Positions 57,994 to 64,000 of a stretch of DNA of 64,000 nt are shown piece after piece. Where the stretch lies: assembly GCA_947449735.1 (NCBI GenBank), contig CANFTB010000016.1, positions 1 to 64,000 of the forward strand, given 5' to 3'. How positions within the stretch are numbered: the stretch's first letter is position 1; every line of letters begins with the position of its first letter. The stretch is from Chthoniobacteraceae bacterium (GTDB lineage: Bacteria > Verrucomicrobiota > Verrucomicrobiia > Chthoniobacterales > Chthoniobacteraceae). The notes under the pieces were generated by a model that saw nothing but the letters and a program-made list of their open reading frames with translations, did no database searches and was not told where the DNA came from. A program made the position numbers and the translations under genes.

Positions 57994-60900
57994 CTAGGGC
58001 GCCAGAAACCAGGTTTCTGTGAAGCCCAGGCCTGGAATTGAACTGGGGGCTAGAGGCCACCGACCGTTGATTTCAAGCGAATGGTGCACCCAGATTCCAT
58101 GCTTCAGAGCGTGTTCTCGAGGAACCCGAGGGAGATTCGCGTCGAACGGGATGTCCGTGGGCTGTTGTTGGCGGCTTTGAGTGATGAACTTCGAGTACCT
58201 CAACCGGGCGGATTGATCTTGATCGGCTAGGTCGTCGGGAGCGGGTGCCGGAGCGGGTGCCGGAGCGGGTGCCGGAGCAGGTGCCGGAGCAGGTGCCGGA
58301 GCAGGTGCCGGAGCAGGTGCCGGAGCAGGTGCCGGGGCGGGTGCCGGGGGGAGAATTGCCAGAGGTTGCAGCTTGAACCCGCTTGAATTCCTCAGCCCAA
58401 ATTGCGATCGCATTTCCAGCGCCGCCGCCAGAATCACGCCCTCTAAGCTAGAGTGGTTGTGGTTGCCTGTGATCAAACCATCGGTTGTGTTTAGATAAAC
58501 ATTTGAAATGCCGCTGGAGGATGGCTGAACAGTCAGGTGTCCGTTGATCTCAATCGTTGGGGCGACCAAGCCAAGTCCGATGTCATGCTGCGTTACGCCG
58601 GCACCCGGTTCCGGGGCTCTTGCTAAAAGAGTCAGATTCTCGAGGTTTAACGTGATCGATTGGAATGCAGCCACGTCCCCCAGTACGACATTCTTGGCCG
58701 CAATCAAGAGTGCGCCCTGATCAACGACAAGCTTATGTCCGACTCCCATGGAGACTTGTTCTGCGCGGATCGTTAGGTTGCCGTTCTCTTTGACAATGGT
58801 CGATTGTCCCCGGGGAGCCTGGGATCCCAAGGTGTTGAGCTGTATGCGCTTGGTGGCTTCCAGTAAAGTCGCTTTCACAAGAATCTCTTCGGTTGCGTCC
58901 AGAGAAAGCGCATTGGCCACCGAGGTGTTTTGAATCTGGATCCTGCCTGCCGAAGCCGTCAGATCTTGAAGTCGACGAACCGAGCCTGTCTGTCCTTCCA
59001 ATGTGACCTGTCCCGAGGTGAACAATGTTAGCGCACCGGGACCGTCGAGGGACTTTTTAATAACGATGCTCCCATTGCCGGAACTGCGTAAACGGACCGC
59101 AGCCAAGACTTCTACGGAGTTCCGGTACAACTGGTCCCCGGTGGTGGAGACGTCTCCGGAGATGCGGGTCGTTCCCTCGGCTCCAGTAGCGAGGCTTGTG
59201 AGAGCGAACGGACCGGACAAAGAGGTGATGCCCGCCGTGCTGGTTTCGAGGCGGAAGGGCCCCTCGGCTCCATTGCTCAATTCAATGGCGCCGCCGGAGG
59301 AACTCCGCAGCAGTGTGTCTTGGTTGAGGACAATACCTCCGGAAAAAGTCTGGGCACCGCTTGTTACTATCGAACCGCCGAGCCAGATCCCGTCCTTTGC
59401 GCGCACACTGAGGGAGGCGATGTCGTAATCGCCGAGGAGGTCTGCCTTGCCTCCCGTGTATACAGACAGGTTAAACGCACCGTCGGCGCCGCCCTTCAGG
59501 GCGATGTTCCCGGCCGGACCGGCGCTCAGAGTCGTCGCACTTTGGAGGTGCACGACGCCGGAAAACGTTTGGTCTCCCGAGGTGGCGACGATCCCGCCCT
59601 CAAAGTTGAGCGGGCCTTCGATCTGGATCGATTGCAGTCCCGTGAGGGCGCCCTGAAGGGTGGTGTCGCCTTTGATGCTCAGCGCCTGCTCGTTTCCAAG
59701 AACTGCACCGACCACATTGACTCGGGCTCCAGAGAGAGTCACGGAACCTTCCATGGACAGGTTGTTGTGAAAGGTCTGGGCTCCGCTGGTTATGACGTTC
59801 GTTGAGAGAAAAAGGGCGCCGCCCAAATCTGTTTCAAGGCTGAGGATGGGCCGAGCGGAACCTACTTGTCCGTCCAGTCGCGCAGCGCCCCGGGTGAGGA
59901 GCGTGAGTGAGCCCGGACCGTCGAGGGTCCCCTTGAAGACAAGGTCCCCGGCAGCCGAACTTTCCAAACGGACTGCACCCAAGATTTCGACGGAGTTCCG
60001 GTACAACTGCCCCCCGGTGGTGGAGACGTCTCCGGAGATGCGGGTCGTTCCCTCTGCTGCCGTGGCGAGGCTTGTGAGAGCGAACGGACCGGACAAAGTG
60101 GTGATGCCCGCCGTGCTGGTTTCGAGGTTGAAGGGGCCCTGAACGCCGCTGGTCAAATTAATGGAGCTGCCCGCGGAACTGCGTAGAACCGAGTCGCTTT
60201 TGAGCCAAATGCCGCTCGCGTACGTCTGAACTCCGGTTGTGACAATGGAGCCGCCAATCCAGGTTTCGCCCTCGGCGAGAACCTTGAGGGAGGCGATGCT
60301 GTAGTTGCCGAGAATTGCCGCTCTACCTCCCGAGGATACAACCATTTCAAAGGGGCCTTCGGCACCAGCTCCCAAGGAAATGTCTCCTGCAGGACCGCTA
60401 ATCAGAGAGGTCTCATTTTGGAGGCGCAGAGTGCCGGTGTAGTTCTGGTATCCCGAGCTGGCGATCAATCCACCCTTGAAAATGAGGGGGCCTTCTACCC
60501 ATAGGGACTTCAGGCCAGTCGCAGAACCTTGGAGCGTAGATTCTCCGTTAATGCGCAATGACTGGTCGTTTCCGGTGATATCGCCGTTTATTATGACAGT
60601 TGAGCCGGTCAGAGTTGCCGGTCCTGCAAGGGCAATGGCATCGTTAAATGTTTGTGCGCCAGTAGTGCGTATGTTTGCGGACAGGACAGTCGTGCCTCCA
60701 AAATCGGTTTCGAGTCTGTTGGTCGATACATTCCCGGCGATCAGCGTGGCTCCTGATGTCTTGAGGTTCAGTCCGAACTCGCCGGTTGCGCCTGCTGCTA
60801 GGCGGATGTCGCCTCCTCCGGTGCTGTAAAGTGTCGTAGGAGCAGCGATTTCGAGGGCGTCTCCGTAGGTCTGGGGCCCGGTCGTTTGCACCGAGCCGTG

Positions 60901-63900
60901 CAGGAGACGTGTTTTTCCGCCGGCGTCTGTGTAAAGGCTTTCTGCAGCTAAGGAATTTTGAAACGTGACGGTGCCCAGTGACGAAATGGAAATGTTTTTG
61001 ACCTTGAGCCCTGCTCCGATCGCTCCGGCGAAAAATATGTCTCCACTCGAGGTCTGCAGCGTCAGGTCTTGTGTGCCGTTGATCTGTTTCTCAACTTGGA
61101 TCGGACCGATGCCGGACACAAAGCTGGTGGGCACCAGTAGATTCATGTCTTCCTTTACGGAAATTGCACCTGCACCAGTGGGGCGCCCGAGGGTCAAAGA
61201 GCGAAAGCCTGCGATTGAAAAAGCCGAGAGCTTGCTCTGGTTGAGGTCAAGTTGCCCCGGCGTGTCCGTTGAGGCTGCAGAGTTGATTGCTACGGGGGTC
61301 ATTGCGTTGCCTTGGCCAAGGGTCAGTGCGCCGGTTCCCGTGATGCTGTTTTTTGTCGCGCTTACGAACAGTTCGTCTGCGTAAAGGAGAAGGGGGTTGG
61401 CGCCGGCTTTCAATGATCTGGCTAACGTTAGCTTGCCGCCCGCCTCGAACGTCGTTGCCTGCAAGAGCTCGACGTCTTCGGAGAAGATTTGATCTTGGGT
61501 TGTCCGGATCTGAACTGCCGCGCCGTTCAGATCCTCGATGACTGTTTTCTCTCCTGTTTTAGCGCTGTAGTTTACTGTGACTCCTTTGAGGGGTGTTTCG
61601 GAACCGAGCGATGCTGAAATTTGTGTGATTCCGCCCGCGCTGATGGTGAGCAGGCTTTGTCCGTCGACTTTTGCTTGCACGATAACGTTCGCATTGGTCA
61701 CCAGGGTTGTATCGGTCGGAAGTTGGATTGGACCGGCAATCACCACGTGTGCGGTGCTGTCCGCTCTTCCGATGACCAGCTTTTGGACGGTGTTTCCAAT
61801 GGTCGAGAAGGAGGCGGGGCCGACTACCAGTGCTTCGGCATTCGGCGCCGGGTCCGCAATTCTGGTGCTGACGCTTAGCGCGAATGGTTGGATCGTAAGG
61901 ACGTTGACGTTTGAGATCGAGCCGGGGCCTCCATTCAAAGACAGGTTGCTGTCGCAGATCAGACTCAGGCTGTAACCTCCTCCGTCGACGGCTCCTTTCA
62001 ACGTGATAGAACCATACACAGGCGTTGGAGCCGGGGTAGATGTGCTTACGGTGAAAATCTGATTCGAGCTGCGGAGTTCCGTGCTTGCCGTGAGCTGCCA
62101 TCCGGCTTGGACCTCGATGGGTACGTTTGAGGTCGCTCCAGTGCCACGGGCATAGCTTTGACCGTCGAAGCCTATCACAAGGGATCCGATCGTTTTGCCG
62201 TCCAGAAAATTCAGATCAGAACGAGTCAGGTCCATTGAGAGGTCTGTGGTTGGCCGGGTCGTGTCTTCGGTCGCGCCGTTTACGATGATTTTCCGGCCGC
62301 CGCCTTGGCCGTTGGGAATCACGTTGATCTGCAACGCCGTGAGATCACGCATGGGCTGGCGGATGTCCACCTCCAAGGCACGGATCCAAAGCGTCTTGTT
62401 GAGCCCGTCCGACGCCAGGGAGCCTCCAAGCGAGGCGTTTATTCTGACTGTAGAATAGGACTGAAGCTCTGTAGTCGCCTTTAGTGCGATGGGTGTGCCA
62501 CTGAACGTCAGGTCTCCGGTCATGTCGGAGCGTCCGAGAAGGATCCGGTTGAAAGTGCCGCCGAGTGCCCGGTATTCGCCTGCGGTGATGGTGAGGGCGG
62601 AGGGGTTGTTTGAGGTCTCTCCAATAATCATTCCGCGGGCGACCGGGTTGATGCTCTGGTTGCCGTTGTTGACGGGCTGAATCACGAGGGTTCCAAGGCC
62701 CGACACGCTGGCGGAGGAGGGGTCGATGTCGATTTCCCTGCCTTGGAGCGTAATGCCCTGCAGAACACCAGAGCTGCTGAGGCCCGTTTGAATGGGGCTG
62801 TTAATAATGAGGGTGTCGGACGCAGTCAGGCTCAGGCCGTTTACTCTTTTGCCCGTAAGATTTACGGCAGCATTGATTCGAATGTTTCCTCCGATCATTG
62901 CGCCGGCTCTACCGAGGGTCAATGTACCCGGGAAGTTTGTCGCAAAGCTTGAGAGCTCGTCGATGTGGAGTTTGAGGAAATCACCGGCCGGGGCAGATGT
63001 GCCGGAGTATACTTCCATGTCGCGGACAGCGTTGCTTCCGGAGGGGCCATATGCCGGTCCGATGCTGATGTTTCCCGAACCCTTGATTTGAGCGAGCACA
63101 CCGGGACTGAATTGCAGGCCGTTTGAGGCCAGGGAAAGTCCCTTGAGTCCGGTATCGATAGGCGCCTCAAAAACAAGCTGGCCTCCGCATCGCAGGGTAA
63201 GCGTGCCGCCCTTTCCTCCGGCTGCCGAGTTCAAAGTCACGGCCTCCTTGACCGTAAGGCTTGTCGAGGTGGTGGTGCCCTCGTTTCCAATCGCGAGCCC
63301 GAGGCTGTTATCGGCCAGACTTTTCACCGCGAGGGGTGAAATTCTGTAGATTCCCGATGCTGGCGCGGCCGAGGTGATTTCCATCGAAATGTGTCCGATG
63401 CCGAGAGCTGCAACCCATCCGGATGGAACGGCGATGGTTTGTTTCAGATCGATGTTGCCTCCGTACAGCTCCAGGTAGGACGTGTTGAGGAGCTGGACTG
63501 ACGCGTGGTTCGCAAATCCCAGTGCACCCGATCGGAGCCGCAAAAAGGTGCCCACTCCGCTTCCCCTGTCCATGGACAGCGACTGGTTTGCGCTTGGGTC
63601 GCCGATTTGAAAGAGGGCGGTACTGTCTATGCGTCCCATGTAAAGCGCGATAAAATCCGAGCTGATCGCCTGCAGGTCTTGTGCGGTGAAATCAAGACGG
63701 CGGGAAGTGGAGTCGTCGGCTGACAATAGCTTCACACCGGTCGCTGCGTTGGCCTGTACGAAGTTCAGTGCACCGCTTCCTTTCAGCGAGTTTATGCCTC
63801 CGGTCAGGTTGATTTCATCCGCCGTGATTGAAACGGTGCCGAGACCTCCGGTCGTTACCCGGTCTTGGCCCAGTTCGATTGAAACGGCGCCTATAGCGAT

Positions 63901-64000
63901 GACTCCGGTGGTGTTTGTCCCGAGCAGTTGAATGTTCGATACGTTGCGGTTGAATTGTGTGGTGGAAATTCGGGTGTCGATGTTTCCAAGAATCTCGATG
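57994..64000 (-). CDS. Giant repetitive beta-strand-rich secreted/adhesin-like protein, N-terminus outside the window
   Basis: Single open minus frame to the window edge (upstream of the listed M I read ...IEILGNIDTRISTTQFNRNVSNIQLLGTNTTGVIAIGAVSIELGQDRVTTGGLGTVSITADEINLTGG...). Repeated T(T/S)GxQ(T/L)(Y/F) units; (PA)n stretch; C-terminus FTETWFLAP. Confidence 0.85.
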   Translation of the reverse strand, partial: IEILGNIDTRISTTQFNRNVSNIQLLGTNTTGVIAIGAVSIELGQDRVTTGGLGTVSITADEINLTGGINSLKGSGALNFVQANAATGVKLLSADDSTSRRLDFTAQDLQAISSDFIALYMGRIDSTALFQIGDPSANQSLSMDRGSGVGTFLRLRSGALGFANHASVQLLNTSYLELYGGNIDLKQTIAVPSGWVAALGIGHISMEITSAAPASGIYRISPLAVKSLADNSLGLAIGNEGTTTSTSLTVKEAVTLNSAAGGKGGTLTLRCGGQLVFEAPIDTGLKGLSLASNGLQFSPGVLAQIKGSGNISIGPAYGPSGSNAVRDMEVYSGTSAPAGDFLKLHIDELSSFATNFPGTLTLGRAGAMIGGNIRINAAVNLTGKRVNGLSLTASDTLIINSPIQTGLSSSGVLQGITLQGREIDIDPSSASVSGLGTLVIQPVNNGNQSINPVARGMIIGETSNNPSALTITAGEYRALGGTFNRILLGRSDMTGDLTFSGTPIALKATTELQSYSTVRINASLGGSLASDGLNKTLWIRALEVDIRQPMRDLTALQINVIPNGQGGGRKIIVNGATEDTTRPTTDLSMDLTRSDLNFLDGKTIGSLVIGFDGQSYARGTGATSNVPIEVQAGWQLTASTELRSSNQIFTVSTSTPAPTPVYGSITLKGAVDGGGYSLSLICDSNLSLNGGPGSISNVNVLTIQPFALSVSTRIADPAPNAEALVVGPASFSTIGNTVQKLVIGRADSTAHVVIAGPIQLPTDTTLVTNANVIVQAKVDGQSLLTISAGGITQISASLGSETPLKGVTVNYSAKTGEKTVIEDLNGAAVQIRTTQDQIFSEDVELLQATTFEAGGKLTLARSLKAGANPLLLYADELFVSATKNSITGTGALTLGQGNAMTPVAINSAASTDTPGQLDLNQSKLSAFSIAGFRSLTLGRPTGAGAISVKEDMNLLVPTSFVSGIGPIQVEKQINGTQDLTLQTSSGDIFFAGAIGAGLKVKNISISSLGTVTFQNSLAAESLYTDAGGKTRLLHGSVQTTGPQTYGDALEIAAPTTLYSTGGGDIRLAAGATGEFGLNLKTSGATLIAGNVSTNRLETDFGGTTVLSANIRTTGAQTFNDAIALAGPATLTGSTVIINGDITGNDQSLRINGESTLQGSATGLKSLWVEGPLIFKGGLIASSGYQNYTGTLRLQNETSLISGPAGDISLGAGAEGPFEMVVSSGGRAAILGNYSIASLKVLAEGETWIGGSIVTTGVQTYASGIWLKSDSVLRSSAGSSINLTSGVQGPFNLETSTAGITTLSGPFALTSLATAAEGTTRISGDVSTTGGQLYRNSVEILGAVRLESSAAGDLVFKGTLDGPGSLTLLTRGAARLDGQVGSARPILSLETDLGGALFLSTNVITSGAQTFHNNLSMEGSVTLSGARVNVVGAVLGNEQALSIKGDTTLQGALTGLQSIQIEGPLNFEGGIVATSGDQTFSGVVHLQSATTLSAGPAGNIALKGGADGAFNLSVYTGGKADLLGDYDIASLSVRAKDGIWLGGSIVTSGAQTFSGGIVLNQDTLLRSSSGGAIELSNGAEGPFRLETSTAGITSLSGPFALTSLATGAEGTTRISGDVSTTGDQLYRNSVEVLAAVRLRSSGNGSIVIKKSLDGPGALTLFTSGQVTLEGQTGSVRRLQDLTASAGRIQIQNTSVANALSLDATEEILVKATLLEATKRIQLNTLGSQAPRGQSTIVKENGNLTIRAEQVSMGVGHKLVVDQGALLIAAKNVVLGDVAAFQSITLNLENLTLLARAPEPGAGVTQHDIGLGLVAPTIEINGHLTVQPSSSGISNVYLNTTDGLITGNHNHSSLEGVILAAALEMRSQFGLRNSSGFKLQPLAILPPAPAPAPAPAPAPAPAPAPAPAPAPAPAPAPAPAPAPDDLADQDQSARLRYSKFITQSRQQQPTDIPFDANLPRVPREHALKHGIWVHHSLEINGRWPLAPSSIPGLGFTETWFLAP
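58237..58350. repeat. 12-bp tandem repeat (ggagcgggtgcc / ggagcaggtgcc) encoding (PA)n
   Basis: Consecutive near-identical 12-mers inside the giant ORF; minus-strand translation PAPAPAPAP. Confidence 0.93.
59090..60141. repeat. 876-bp-period internal duplication in the giant ORF
   Basis: Near-identical block 59090-59265 recurs at 59966-60141 (e.g. gagttccggtacaactg at 59117 and 59993; cccgccgtgctggtttcgag at 59231 and 60107). Flanking sequence is similar but more diverged. Confidence 0.88.

Noticed and set aside
58237-58350. CRISPR array or intergenic minisatellite
   Set aside because: 12-bp units are contiguous and in frame inside a long ORF encoding (PA)n.

Overview
This 64 kb window looks like chromosome from a GC-rich Verrucomicrobia-type (PVC) bacterium. 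It has a housekeeping left part and a more accessory right part. From left to right: a 15-bp tandem repeat running off the left edge; tRNA-Leu(CAG); dnaN and dnaA with a cluster of DnaA-box-like 9-mers upstream (probable oriC); a sodium:solute symporter; argA; a bacterial SUI1/eIF1-like protein; tmk; rpsB-tsf; an oligopeptide ABC transporter; DAHP synthase; lysC; tcdA; a TPR lipoprotein; a SpoIIE-type phosphatase; grpE-dnaJ-rsmE; a SNF2 helicase coupled to an MmcB-like nuclease; a membrane hydroxylase; a Sel1-repeat protein; a sigma factor with a small anti-sigma-like partner; citrate synthase-sucD-sucC; and a 2-oxoacid dehydrogenase E2-E1beta-E1alpha set. The right part has an esterase, a truncated-looking ORF, two inverted convergent PSCyt1/DUF1549/DUF1553 plus DUF1501 pairs, a beta-helix protein, a degraded ABC-ATPase fragment, small lipocalin-like paralogs, a PVC small basic protein, a YlbF-like protein with a Cys tail, a TIM-barrel protein and a >2000-aa repetitive secreted protein running off the right edge. 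I could not convincingly identify a complete, wholly new system. The best leads are the SNF2+nuclease pair, the giant protein with an 876-bp internal duplication and a (PA)n hinge before a short conserved-looking tail, the inverted DUF1553/DUF1501 quartet, an inverted-repeat intergenic element, and the AAQPQ repeat ORF next to the tRNA. No database searches were possible; family names come from recognised motifs.
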